From assembly GCA_963837805.1 (NCBI GenBank), contig CAWIOU010000023.1:310001-374000 (forward strand): a stretch of 64,000 nucleotides of DNA. Reading direction: 5' to 3'. Each line of letters starts with the position of its first letter. The stretch's first letter is position 1. The DNA is from Bog-756 sp963837805. GTDB lineage: Bacteria > Actinomycetota > Acidimicrobiia > Acidimicrobiales > RAAP-2. Positions 8,432 to 16,958 of the stretch are shown piece by piece. The notes beneath the pieces are model-generated. The model was not told where the DNA came from. It saw only the letters and a list, made by a program, of their open reading frames with translations, and did not search any database. A program made the position numbers and the translations under genes.

Positions 8432-9637
8432 ATGCCCGAAGCCGTCATCGTCGCCACCGGTCGGACCCCGATCGGACGGGCCAACAAGGGTTCGCTGATC
8501 GACTGCCGGCCCGATGACCTCGCCGCCCTGGTGATCCGCGAGGTGCTGGCCAAGGTTCCCGAGATCGACCCGCAGTCGGTCGAGGACGTGATCATGGGCT
8601 CGGGCCAACCCGGGGGCGAGGCCGGCTACAACGTCGGCCGTGTCGCCGCCCTCCTGGCCGGAATGCCCGATGTGCCCGGTGTCACCGTCAACCGCTACTG
8701 CTCGTCCTCCCTCCAGACCATCCGGATGGCCGCCCACGCCGTCCGGGCCGGCGAGGGTGACATCTTCGTGGCCGCCGGCGTGGAGACGGTCAGCCGCTAC
8801 CGGAACGGTGCGGCCGACACCGGTCCGCACAACGAGGCGTTCGCCGAGGCGGAGGCCCGTACCGCAGCCCGCACCCCGGCCGCCGGTGAACCGTGGGCAG
8901 CCCCGGCCGGCCTCCCCGACGTGTACATCGCCATGGGCCAGACGGCAGAGAACGTGGCCGAGTTCAAGAAGGTCAGCCGCGAGGAGCAGGACGAGTTCGC
9001 CCTCCAGTCGCAGACCCGGGCCGTCGCCGCTCAGGAGTCGGGGTTCTTCGATCGCGAGATCATCCCGGTGACCACGCCCAACGGGGACGTGGTCACCAAG
9101 GACGACGGCCCTCGGGCCGGCACCACTCTCGAGGGGCTGGCCGGCCTCAAGCCGGTGTTCCGGGAAGGCGGTACCGTCACCGCCGGCAACGCCTGCCCGC
9201 TCAACGACGGGGCCGCCGCCGTCGTCGTGATGAGCGACACCAAGGCCCGCGAGCTCGGCATCACCCCGTTGGCCCGCATCGTGGCCAGCGGAGTCACCGG
9301 GCTCAATCCGGAGATCATGGGTCTGGGACCGGTCGAGGCCATCCGCCAGACCCTCGGGCGGGCGGGGATGACCATCGACGACATCGACCTGGTCGAGATC
9401 AACGAGGCCTTCGCCGCCCAGGTGGTGCCCGCGGCCCAGGACCTCGGCATCAGCTACGACAAGCTCAACGTGCGGGGTGGCGCCATCGCCCTCGGTCACC
9501 CGTTCGGCCAGACCGGGGCCCGCATCATGACCACGCTGCTCAATGCCCTCGACGACACCGGGAAGACGATCGGACTCGAGTCGATGTGCGTCGGCGGCGG
9601 CCAGGGCATGGCCATGATCGTCGAGCGCCTGTCGTAG
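8432..9637 (+). CDS. Acetyl-CoA acyltransferase / 3-ketoacyl-CoA thiolase
   Basis: 401 residues from the ATG at 8432, with GAGGAG about nine bases upstream. Catalytic residues are in place: nucleophile Cys90 in NRYCSSSLQT, the GGAIALGHPFGQTGAR loop with His356, and Cys386 in CVGGGQG. Typical thiolase landmarks VATGRTPIGRANKG, NEAFAAQ and ALNDG-like CPLNDGAAAVVVMS are present. It cleaves 3-ketoacyl-CoA with CoA (or condenses acetyl-CoA) in the last step of beta-oxidation. Divergent from the ACAD pair and sharing its regulatory region, it is likely co-regulated with that pair; a FadA5-like steroid side-chain role is possible. Confidence 0.93.
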   Translation: MPEAVIVATGRTPIGRANKGSLIDCRPDDLAALVIREVLAKVPEIDPQSVEDVIMGSGQPGGEAGYNVGRVAALLAGMPDVPGVTVNRYCSSSLQTIRMAAHAVRAGEGDIFVAAGVETVSRYRNGAADTGPHNEAFAEAEARTAARTPAAGEPWAAPAGLPDVYIAMGQTAENVAEFKKVSREEQDEFALQSQTRAVAAQESGFFDREIIPVTTPNGDVVTKDDGPRAGTTLEGLAGLKPVFREGGTVTAGNACPLNDGAAAVVVMSDTKARELGITPLARIVASGVTGLNPEIMGLGPVEAIRQTLGRAGMTIDDIDLVEINEAFAAQVVPAAQDLGISYDKLNVRGGAIALGHPFGQTGARIMTTLLNALDDTGKTIGLESMCVGGGQGMAMIVERLS

Positions 9638-9680
9638 GGGTCACGGCTCGGGTGGGGCCGGCACCCCGCCCGACCGGTTC

Positions 9681-10337
9681 CTAGTCCTGGCGGACCTCGG
9701 CGATGAAGGCGTCGAAGGCCGGGCCCCAACTCTCGGTCCATTGGGCCCGGAGGGGTGGGGGCATCCCGGCGAGCATGCCGTCGCGCCGCTCCTCGGTGAG
9801 GCCTTCGCGGACCAGTCCGAGCGCCAACCAGGGTTTGTCCCCCCGGAAGGACTGCAGGGCGTGTCCGGGGAGCTGGGCCCACTCCTCGGGACTCATCCAC
9901 GCCGAGGCGAGGGGCAGGACGGTTCCCTCCTCCTCCCGGAGATGGGGCCGCAACCCTTCGCTGACGCCGGAGATGGCCTCCACCAGGGCCCGCCCGGCGT
10001 CGGCGGACGGGGCCGACCGCCAGGCGGCCACCGAGGCCCAGGCGGCATCCATGGGCTCGTAGAGCAGCTTGTGCTGGTCGTCGATCCGTTCGAGCACCGC
10101 CTTCTCCTGCGGGCACCGTTCCTCCAACCGCGGATAGATCAGCTCGTCCTCGCCGCTGTGGTGGACGTGCAGGAACTCGAGGACGTTGTCGTAGAAGGAC
10201 GCGATCACCTCGACCCGGTCCGGGTCGGCGGCCGCCCGGCCGATGAGGTCGGGGCCGGCGTCGAGCGACCCCAGCAGCGCCTGGTGGACGGCGATCATGT
10301 CGGAGGTCTCGGTGTTGAAGTTCCCGGGTGCCGTCAT
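9681..10337 (-). CDS. Hemerythrin (HHE cation-binding) domain protein
   Basis: 218 residues from the ATG at 10337, with AGGAG nine bases upstream. The HHE-type helical bundle is seen as MIAVHQALLGSLD, then EFLHVHHSGEDELIYPRLEE (HxxxE pair), DDQHKLLYEPMDAAW, and GLRPHLREEEGTVLPL, giving the expected set of His and Glu/Asp iron ligands. Such domains bind O2, NO or iron through a di-iron site. The C-terminal third (SFRGDKPWLALGLVREGL onward) is an extension seen in larger actinobacterial members. It lies 98 bp downstream of the ferredoxin gene in the same direction and may serve oxygen supply or oxidative protection for the P450; that link is inferred. Confidence 0.85.
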   Translation of the reverse strand: MTAPGNFNTETSDMIAVHQALLGSLDAGPDLIGRAAADPDRVEVIASFYDNVLEFLHVHHSGEDELIYPRLEERCPQEKAVLERIDDQHKLLYEPMDAAWASVAAWRSAPSADAGRALVEAISGVSEGLRPHLREEEGTVLPLASAWMSPEEWAQLPGHALQSFRGDKPWLALGLVREGLTEERRDGMLAGMPPPLRAQWTESWGPAFDAFIAEVRQD

Positions 10338-10435
10338 CGCTCGGTCTCCTGTCGCCCCGTCACTGTGTCGCTCCCGCGGGGTCCGGACCGGGAAGGTACC
10401 ACGCAGGCTGACGCTCGTTCCCGGGCGGGTACGGC

Positions 10436-10633
10436 TCAGTCGGTGATTTCGCTGATGGCGTACTCGGGACAGTTGGCGATGGCCAGACGGGCCTTGTCCT
10501 CGAGGTCGGGCGGGACGGTGCCGTCCCCCACCACGGTGGACAACCCGTAGTCGTCCACGTTGAACAGCTCCGGCGCCAGGCCGTAGCAGCGGGCGTGTCC
10601 CGTGCACTTCTCCGGATCGACCCGGATCTTCAT
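10436..10633 (-). CDS. [3Fe-4S] ferredoxin, P450 redox partner
   Basis: 65 residues, a standard size. Cys10, Cys16 and Cys55 occur in EKCTGHARCYGLAPELF and ANCPEYA: the second Cys of a normal [4Fe-4S] motif is replaced by His13 (C-TGH-AR-C), so a [3Fe-4S] cluster is expected. Its ATG overlaps the P450 stop as ATGA, so the two are translationally coupled. It should carry electrons from a ferredoxin reductase to the P450; a candidate reductase occurs at 37662-38897. Confidence 0.93.
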   Translation of the reverse strand: MKIRVDPEKCTGHARCYGLAPELFNVDDYGLSTVVGDGTVPPDLEDKARLAIANCPEYAISEITD

Positions 10634-11841
10634 GGGAACACCACCGGCAGCTGCCGCGGACCCCGGACCTGACCGCCGGCCCAGGTGACCTCGGCCCCGT
10701 CGGCCAGACGGAACTCGGGGATCCGCCGCAACCACTCCTCCAACGCCACCCGTAGCTCCATGCGGGCCAGGTTAGAGCCCGCACACCGGTGGATGCCCGA
10801 ACCGAAGGCCACGTGCCGGTTGAGCTCGCGGTCGAGCACGACCCGGTCGGGGTTCTCGAAGGCATCGGGATCGCGGTTGGCGGCCGGGAAGTTCATCAAC
10901 ACCTTGTCGCCGGCCTTCATCGGGCACCCTTCGAACTCGACGTCCCCGGTCACCACCCGGGCCATGGTCACCGGGGAGTAGGCCCGCAGCAACTCCTCGA
11001 CGGCCAGGGGCATGACGTCCGGCTCGGCCACCATCCGCCGGCGGTCGTCGGGATGGCCGGCCAGGTGCCAGAGGGACGAGCCGATGGCGCTCCAGGTGGT
11101 GTCGACCCCGGCGATGAGCACCAGGGCGGCCACCCCGAGCACCACGCTCTCCTCCACCGGCACCCCTTCGACCTCGCTGTGCAGGAGGTCGCTCAACAGG
11201 TCGTCACCCGGGTCGAGCTTGCGCTTGGCCACCTCCTCGACGAAGAACCCGATGAGCCCTTCGATGCCCCGGATCCGGAGCTCGCGGTCGTCGGCGAACT
11301 CGAGGACGTCGCGCACCCACCCGGTGAAGGTGTCGGACAACGATGACGGGACGCCGAGGATGGCGGCGATCACCCGCACCGGGATCTGCTGGGCGTAGTC
11401 GCGGGCGGCATCGGCCGAACCCTGGTCGATGAAGCCGTCGACCAGCCCGGCACACAGGGTGCGGGTCATCGGCTCGTACCCCTCGACCCGCCGGTGGGAG
11501 AACCAGGGCAGGAGGAGCCGCCGCGTCCAGGTGTGCAGGGGTGGGTCGGCCGAGATGGGCGGGACGCCGTACTCGAGCACCCGCTCGTCGATCTGATCGT
11601 CTCCCGGCTCTTCGGGGAACGGGATGACCGTGATCTCGGCCGAGCTGAAGTGGCCGATGTCGTGGGCCAGATCGACCACATCCTGGTACCGGGTGGGCAG
11701 CCAGGTGCTGCCCCGCCGGTCGGTGTGGGCCACCGGGCAAGTCCGGCGCAGCTCGTCCCAGATGCGGAACGGATCGGCCACGTACTCCGGGTCCAGGACG
11801 TCGAAGTCGGTATCCCAGTGCTTCACCGGTGGATCGGTCAT
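10630..11841 (-). CDS. Cytochrome P450 monooxygenase
   Basis: 403 residues from the ATG at 11841, with GAGGAG just upstream; the longer frame to 11907 lacks a ribosome site. The I-helix oxygen-activating motif AGVDTT (LIAGVDTTWSA), the K-helix ExxR (EELLRAYSPV) and the heme loop FGSGIHRCAG, with Cys353 as thiolate ligand, are all present. A soluble class I bacterial P450 without a membrane anchor. Substrate cannot be read from the sequence; the surrounding steroid-type catabolic genes suggest hydroxylation of a steroid or terpenoid. A 134-bp gap upstream (11842-11975) may hold its own promoter. Confidence 0.95.
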   Translation of the reverse strand: MTDPPVKHWDTDFDVLDPEYVADPFRIWDELRRTCPVAHTDRRGSTWLPTRYQDVVDLAHDIGHFSSAEITVIPFPEEPGDDQIDERVLEYGVPPISADPPLHTWTRRLLLPWFSHRRVEGYEPMTRTLCAGLVDGFIDQGSADAARDYAQQIPVRVIAAILGVPSSLSDTFTGWVRDVLEFADDRELRIRGIEGLIGFFVEEVAKRKLDPGDDLLSDLLHSEVEGVPVEESVVLGVAALVLIAGVDTTWSAIGSSLWHLAGHPDDRRRMVAEPDVMPLAVEELLRAYSPVTMARVVTGDVEFEGCPMKAGDKVLMNFPAANRDPDAFENPDRVVLDRELNRHVAFGSGIHRCAGSNLARMELRVALEEWLRRIPEFRLADGAEVTWAGGQVRGPRQLPVVFP

Positions 11842-11975
11842 GGGGCTCCTCGGGAGAACGGGTGTGATTGTGATACGACGACCGTTCCATTGTGTCACGC
11901 CTGTCAAACGGGTCCACCGGGGCAGAGCCCGGCTCCGCCGTCACCGAAGGGTGGAGGGGAGAGACCGGGTCGGCT

Positions 11976-12806
11976 TCAGATGGTCAGCCCGCCGTCGACC
12001 GAGAGCACGGCTCCCGTCGTGTACGACGACTCGTCGGAGGCGATGAAGGCCACCGAGGCGGCGATCTCGGCCGGGGTGGAGAACCCCATCGGCGTCATGA
12101 TCTTGGTCAGCTCCTTGAAGTCGGCCCCCTCGGGCAGCTCGAAGGTGCCGATCAGCGGGGTGTCGACCCCTCCGGGGGCCACCACGTTCACCCGCACCCC
12201 GCGGGAGAGGTACTCGGCCGCCAGGGCCTTGGAGAACATGAGCAGCCCGGCCTTCGACGCGCAGTAGGCCGCCGAGTACGACTGCCCCATCAGCGCGGTG
12301 TTGGAGGCCACGTTGACGATCGATCCCCCCAGCTCGAGCAGGTGGGGAAGGGTGGCCCGGCACACCAGGAAGGGGCCGGTCAGGTTGACGGCCAGAATCT
12401 GCTCCCACCGATCGAGGGGCATGTCCACCGTGTTGTAGAAGCCCCCGATGCCGGCCACGTTGCACACCACGCTCGGGGCGCCCAGCTCGGTGGCCAACGC
12501 CGCCACCGTCTCGGCCACCGACGACTCCGAGGTCACGTCGCACCGGTAGGCGGCGGCAGTTCCTCCTTCCGCCGAGATGCCGTCGATGGTGGCGGCCAGG
12601 TTGTCGGCGGCCACGTCGAGGGCGGCCACCTTCCCCCCTTCGCGGGCCAGCCGCACGGCCACCGCCCGGCCGATCCCCGACCCGGCCCCGGTGACGACGC
12701 ACACCTTGCCGGCGAAGCGACGCCCGGTATGGGAGCTGATGCTGGCGTCGGCGGCGTCGTGCTCGGCTCCTCCCTGACCCAGTGTGACCCGCTGGATCGG
12801 ACTCAT
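11976..12806 (-). CDS. Short-chain dehydrogenase/reductase (SDR)
   Basis: 276 residues. Rossmann glycine motif TGAGSGIG is at 39-46, NVAG near 117, Asn141, Ser168 (NVASNTAL), and the YxxxK pair Tyr181-Lys185 (YCASK) make a complete classical SDR active site; the C-terminus SVDGGLTI is typical. An Asp after the second strand (ALDVAADN) points to NAD(H). The start at 12806 is supported by the ATGA overlap with the preceding acyl-CoA ligase. Likely oxidises or reduces a hydroxy/keto-acyl-CoA or ring ketone of this pathway. Confidence 0.92.
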   Translation of the reverse strand: MSPIQRVTLGQGGAEHDAADASISSHTGRRFAGKVCVVTGAGSGIGRAVAVRLAREGGKVAALDVAADNLAATIDGISAEGGTAAAYRCDVTSESSVAETVAALATELGAPSVVCNVAGIGGFYNTVDMPLDRWEQILAVNLTGPFLVCRATLPHLLELGGSIVNVASNTALMGQSYSAAYCASKAGLLMFSKALAAEYLSRGVRVNVVAPGGVDTPLIGTFELPEGADFKELTKIMTPMGFSTPAEIAASVAFIASDESSYTTGAVLSVDGGLTI

Positions 12807-14416
12807 CGGTCGCCTCCCGTCTCCGGCGCCGCCGAGTAGGTCTCGCGCAGCGTGTGCTTCAGGATCTTGCCGGCCGGGTTGCGGGGCACCGAGTCCACCA
12901 CTTCGAGCTGTTCGGGGATGGCCTGCATCCGGAGGCCGCGGCTCTTCAGATACGCGGTCATGTCGTCGAACCCGAAGGACTGGCCCTCCTGCAACGCCAC
13001 CACGGCACAGGCCCGCTCGCCCGTCTTCGGATCCGGGAGTCCGATGACGGCCACGTCGGCGACGGCCGGATGGGCGTAGAGGAGGTCCTCCACCTCCTTG
13101 GCCGAGATGTTCTCGCCGTGCCGGATGATCACGTCCTTGAGGCGCCCGGTGATGGTGACGAACCCCTCCTGGTCGACGATGCCCAGATCGCCGCTCCGGA
13201 AGTAACCCTCCGAGTCGAAGGCGTCGGCGTCGAGCGAGGGGTCGAGGTAGCCGCGGATGACCTGGGGGCCCTTCAGCCGGATCTCGCCCTCCTGGCCGGG
13301 GGCGGCCCGGCGCCCGTCAAGACCGACCACGACGAGCTCCACCCCCGGGGTGGGCTTCCCCTCGGTCTCGGCCAGCTTCACGTCGGGATCGCCGGTGGTG
13401 GCCATGACCACGATGGGCGCCTCGGTGAGGCCGTATCCGGAGACGATGCCCACCCCGCCGATCTCGCGCTTCAGGTCGTAGTGGAGCTGGGGCGGCTTGG
13501 GGGCACCCCCGCCCGGATAGGACCGGATGTCCGGGAAGATGGAGGCCTCCCCCGCCGCCCGCTGCGCGGCCAGGTAGGCCAGGTGGAAAGTGGTCCCCGA
13601 GCCGGCCAGGGTCACCTGGTTGGCGGCCAGGTATCCGGGGGTGGCCACCGGGTCGAACGCCTCGGTGATCAGCAGCCGGCACCCGGTGAAGAGGGCGGCG
13701 ATCAACCACCCGATCCCGCCGATGTGGGTGAAGGGGAAGACCAGGCCGGAGACGTCGTCGGGCCCTATGTCGAGGCACTCGGCCATGGCCAGGGCCGACG
13801 CCATCACCGTGAGGTCGGTGTGCTGGGCGCCCTTGGGGTCGGCCGTGGTCCCCGAGGTGTAGAAGAGCCACCGGATGGGGGCGTCGGCCGCCGTCGCCGG
13901 GGGCGCCTCCACCTCGGGGAGGTCGTCCGGGTTCCCGGCGGGCAGGTCGCGGTCGACGACCAGGACGGCGAGGCCGGGCCGAGCCTCGGCGATCTCGAGA
14001 GCCATGGCCTCGAAGTCGAAGCCGCGGTAGGTGGTGGGCACGACCAGGAGCGCGGCCTGGCTCTGCTCGGTGATGAAGCTCACCTCGCGGCCCCGGTAGA
14101 TGGGGATGAGCGGGTTCTGGCGCGCCCCGAGGCGGGCCAGGGCGCCCACCAGGACCAACGACTGGTTCCAGGTGGGGAGCTCCCAACTCACGCCGGTGCC
14201 CCGGGTCACCCCGTAGTCGGTGAAGAGTCCGGCGGCGGCCCGGAGGCAGGCATCGCGGTACCCGGCGAAGGTGAGCTCCTGGCCGGTGTCCTCGTGGGCC
14301 AGCACCGCCTCCGGGGTGGCCGCCGCCCGCCGCTCGATCAGCTCCCACAGGGTGGAGGCCCCGACCCAGCCCCGGGCCGCCGTCCGCGCCTCGAGGTCGT
14401 CGATGAAGTCGGTCAT
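12803..14416 (-). CDS. Acyl-CoA ligase (ANL superfamily, FadD-like)
   Basis: 537 residues from an ATG at 14416 that shares a base with the previous gene's stop (TGATG). The AMP-binding P-loop reads YTSGTTADPKG, followed by SGYGLTEAP, the hinge-region EGYFRSGDLG, GRLKDVIIRHGENISAKEVE and the C-terminal PRNPAGKILKH with the catalytic Lys. The enzyme adenylates a carboxylic acid with ATP and makes its CoA thioester. Sandwiched between an unknown double-domain protein and an SDR with start/stop overlaps on both sides, it belongs firmly to this operon. The Gly-to-Ala change in the P-loop (GTTG to GTTA) is tolerated in the family. Confidence 0.92.
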   Translation of the reverse strand: MTDFIDDLEARTAARGWVGASTLWELIERRAAATPEAVLAHEDTGQELTFAGYRDACLRAAAGLFTDYGVTRGTGVSWELPTWNQSLVLVGALARLGARQNPLIPIYRGREVSFITEQSQAALLVVPTTYRGFDFEAMALEIAEARPGLAVLVVDRDLPAGNPDDLPEVEAPPATAADAPIRWLFYTSGTTADPKGAQHTDLTVMASALAMAECLDIGPDDVSGLVFPFTHIGGIGWLIAALFTGCRLLITEAFDPVATPGYLAANQVTLAGSGTTFHLAYLAAQRAAGEASIFPDIRSYPGGGAPKPPQLHYDLKREIGGVGIVSGYGLTEAPIVVMATTGDPDVKLAETEGKPTPGVELVVVGLDGRRAAPGQEGEIRLKGPQVIRGYLDPSLDADAFDSEGYFRSGDLGIVDQEGFVTITGRLKDVIIRHGENISAKEVEDLLYAHPAVADVAVIGLPDPKTGERACAVVALQEGQSFGFDDMTAYLKSRGLRMQAIPEQLEVVDSVPRNPAGKILKHTLRETYSAAPETGGDR

Positions 14417-15255
14417 CAGGCCGGGGCCGACCACAGCTGGTCGGTGTAGGTGTCGGTGCCCGGGACGGTGCCGATGAAGGGCGAGGCCCACAGCACCCGC
14501 CCGAGGCCGGAGCCGGCCACCGCCTCGGCCTGATCGGCGAAGACCGCGTCCCACGAGCCGGGGGGCCCGTCGTCGAGGAACCACAGCAGCAGCACCCGCT
14601 GGTCCACCGAGTCGCCGCGGGGCACGTCGCCGGGGGCGTCGGCCAGGAGGGGCAACGGGCTGAAGGCCAGCACGGTGGCCACGGCCGACCCGGGCAGGAC
14701 CGAGGGCAGGTACTGGGTGCGGTACCAGTCACCGACCTGCTCGGGCGTGGCTCCCTCGCCGGCCTCGACGAACACCGACACCATCCCCGGGAACCGGTGG
14801 TCCAGAGTGAGCTCGGCCGGCACCCCGTCCTCGTCCCGCCGGTGCTCCCACTCGAAGTGGTACAGACCGGTGTGGACGTGGTCGCGCTCGTTGAACATCC
14901 GACCGGCGGCGTGGAGCGCGTTGACCTGGTCGACCGCCCACCGGTTCCACTCGTCGTGGTGGCCATCGAGCACGTAGTAGACGCCGAGGTAGCTGCCGAC
15001 CTGGGGGTCGGCCACCAGGGCGGCCCCCCCCTGCGGATAGCGCAGGGCCTTCAACGGCGCCGTGGACACGAACCGGGCGCCGGCGAAATTGTAGGCGCCG
15101 ATCTGGCAGCCGGCGTAGAAGTGGTCGCGCTCGTACCACCGGTTGTAGGCCACCTGCTGGCCCCGGTGCGGCTCCACCAGGGTGTACAGCATGGTGCCGA
15201 TCCGGATGGGATCGTCGGTCACGCCGCCCTGGGCGGGGGTGGAACTACCAGTCAT
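14416..15255 (-). CDS. Unknown protein, apparently two EthD-like alpha/beta-barrel domains
   Basis: 279 residues; I do not recognise a named function. The first half contains YNRWYERDHFYAGC after a strand-forming TMLYTLVEP, and the second half repeats the pattern with VSVFVEAGE then WYRTQYLPSVLPG and LAFSPLPLL. A 'WYxxxHxP' motif after a beta strand is typical of dimeric alpha/beta-barrel proteins of the EthD/Dabb type, so the chain looks like a fused pseudo-dimer. EthD-like proteins often accompany P450 or ring-degrading systems. It overlaps the downstream ligase start by one base and sits inside the catabolic cluster, so an accessory or isomerase-like role there is a fair guess. Confidence 0.75.
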   Translation of the reverse strand: MTGSSTPAQGGVTDDPIRIGTMLYTLVEPHRGQQVAYNRWYERDHFYAGCQIGAYNFAGARFVSTAPLKALRYPQGGAALVADPQVGSYLGVYYVLDGHHDEWNRWAVDQVNALHAAGRMFNERDHVHTGLYHFEWEHRRDEDGVPAELTLDHRFPGMVSVFVEAGEGATPEQVGDWYRTQYLPSVLPGSAVATVLAFSPLPLLADAPGDVPRGDSVDQRVLLLWFLDDGPPGSWDAVFADQAEAVAGSGLGRVLWASPFIGTVPGTDTYTDQLWSAPA

Positions 15256-15315
15256 GATGCTCGATCTCCGTTCGTCGTTGATGGGCTGTCCGGGTCGGGG
15301 ACAGGGGACCGCTCC

Positions 15316-16905
15316 TCACCGCACACCCACCGGCGGCGGCGCCGACGCCGCCCGATCGGCCAGCATCCTCTTGTCCACCTTCATCATCGAGGTCAGGGGG
15401 AGGCTGTCGACGACCACCACCCGGTCGGGGGCCTTGTAGTCGGCCAGCACGGCGCGGGCCGCGGCCCGCAGTTCGGCCAGCAACCGCTCGGGGTCGGGCC
15501 GATCGCCGGCCGCCGGCACCACGAAGGCCACCCCGATCTCACCGAGGACGGGGTCGGGGGTGCCGACCACCGCCACCTGTTCGACGGCCTGATGGGCGCC
15601 GAGGGTGGCTTCGACCTCGGCGGGATAGACGTTGTAGCCACCCCGGATGTAGAGCTCGTTGGCCCGCCCGACCAGATGCAGGCAGCCGTCGTCGCCGACG
15701 AACCCGAAGTCGCCGGTGGTCAACCAGCCGTCGTCGGCCAGCACCGACCGGGTGGCCTCGGCGTCGTAGACCACTCCCCCGGCGCCGGGGCCGGTCGGCG
15801 GCCCACCCCAGTAGCCGCGCATCACCGCCGCCGAGCGCAGGCGGACCCGTCCGACCTCGCCGGCCGCCACCTCGCCTCCGTCGTCGTCGACGACGGCCAG
15901 CTCGACACCGGGGACCGGACGCCCCACCGAGGTGGCCACCACGTCGTCGGGGTCGCCGGGGACCGTCCCGGTGCCGAGCGACGCCTCGGTCGACGTGTAC
16001 CGCACCACCACCGGGACGCCGAGTCGGGCCCGCATGGCCGCCACCAGCTCGGGCGGGACCCGCGAGGCACCGGTACCGGCGATGCGCAGGGACGAGACAT
16101 CGACGCCATCGAGGTCGGGGTGGGCGAGGACCAGGGCCCACTGGGTGGGGACGCCCTGGGCCACGGTGATCCGCTCGTCGGCGATGACCCGGATGGTGTC
16201 GGCGGCCCGCCACGGGGTGGGGGTGATCACCGTGGTCACCGCATTGGCGATCTCGTCCCAGGTGCGGGTCATCGATCCGACGTGGGCGAAGGGAAGCGGC
16301 GACAGGCGCCGGTCGCCCGGTTCGGACAGCACGTCGGTCCCGTCCGCCACCGCGGCCAGGGCGTCGTGGTCGAACACGGCCCCCTTGGGCAGCCCGGTGG
16401 TTCCGCTCGTCCACACCACGGCCACCGGATCGGTCGGAGCCAGCCCCGGAAACCGGGGCGGCGGCGGCCCGTCGGCGGCGGCGTTGACGGCCGACCGCTC
16501 GAGCACCGCGCCGACCGGGCCCCCCGGCGGGGTCGCCCCGTCCTCGACCACGGTGACCGCCGGTCGGGTCCGGTCGAGGATCGACCGGACCTCGCGTTGG
16601 CCGAGACGCAGGTTGATCCCCGAGACGATGGCCCCGAGTCGGGTGGCGGCGGCGTAGCCGACCATGTAGTCGATGGAGCTCGGGAGCATGAGGCCGACCA
16701 CCGAGCCGTGGCCCACGCCGCGGGCGGCGAACAACCCGGCCACGCCGTCGGCGGCCCGGTCCCACTGGGCGAAGGTCAGGCTCCGCCGGGGTCCCTCGGC
16801 GGTGGCCGGCTCGACGTACGCCTCGACGTCGGCGTTGTCGGTCGCCGCGGCCCGCAGGACCTCCACCACGGTCTGCCACTTCCCCTCGATCTGACGCACC
16901 GTCAT
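15316..16905 (-). CDS. Acyl-CoA ligase (ANL superfamily, FadD-like)
   Basis: 529 residues from an ATG at 16905 (MTVRQIEGKW); the frame stays open upstream into the ADH gene but without similarity. AMP-binding P-loop WTSGTTGLPKG, then RYTSTEASLGTG in place of the usual YGxTE motif, DGWLTTGDFGFV, GRANELYIRGGYNVYPAEVE and a C-terminal SMMKVDKRML with the catalytic Lys. The altered YTSTE motif and the Asn in place of Lys/Asp (RANEL versus RLKDM) separate it from the other ligases here and suggest a different acid substrate. It lies between the ADH and the double-domain protein. Confidence 0.9.
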   Translation of the reverse strand: MTVRQIEGKWQTVVEVLRAAATDNADVEAYVEPATAEGPRRSLTFAQWDRAADGVAGLFAARGVGHGSVVGLMLPSSIDYMVGYAAATRLGAIVSGINLRLGQREVRSILDRTRPAVTVVEDGATPPGGPVGAVLERSAVNAAADGPPPPRFPGLAPTDPVAVVWTSGTTGLPKGAVFDHDALAAVADGTDVLSEPGDRRLSPLPFAHVGSMTRTWDEIANAVTTVITPTPWRAADTIRVIADERITVAQGVPTQWALVLAHPDLDGVDVSSLRIAGTGASRVPPELVAAMRARLGVPVVVRYTSTEASLGTGTVPGDPDDVVATSVGRPVPGVELAVVDDDGGEVAAGEVGRVRLRSAAVMRGYWGGPPTGPGAGGVVYDAEATRSVLADDGWLTTGDFGFVGDDGCLHLVGRANELYIRGGYNVYPAEVEATLGAHQAVEQVAVVGTPDPVLGEIGVAFVVPAAGDRPDPERLLAELRAAARAVLADYKAPDRVVVVDSLPLTSMMKVDKRMLADRAASAPPPVGVR

Positions 16906-16958
16906 GTCGGGGCCGACTGTAACAGGACGGTCCCCGTGCTCCCGGTCCGGACCCGCGG

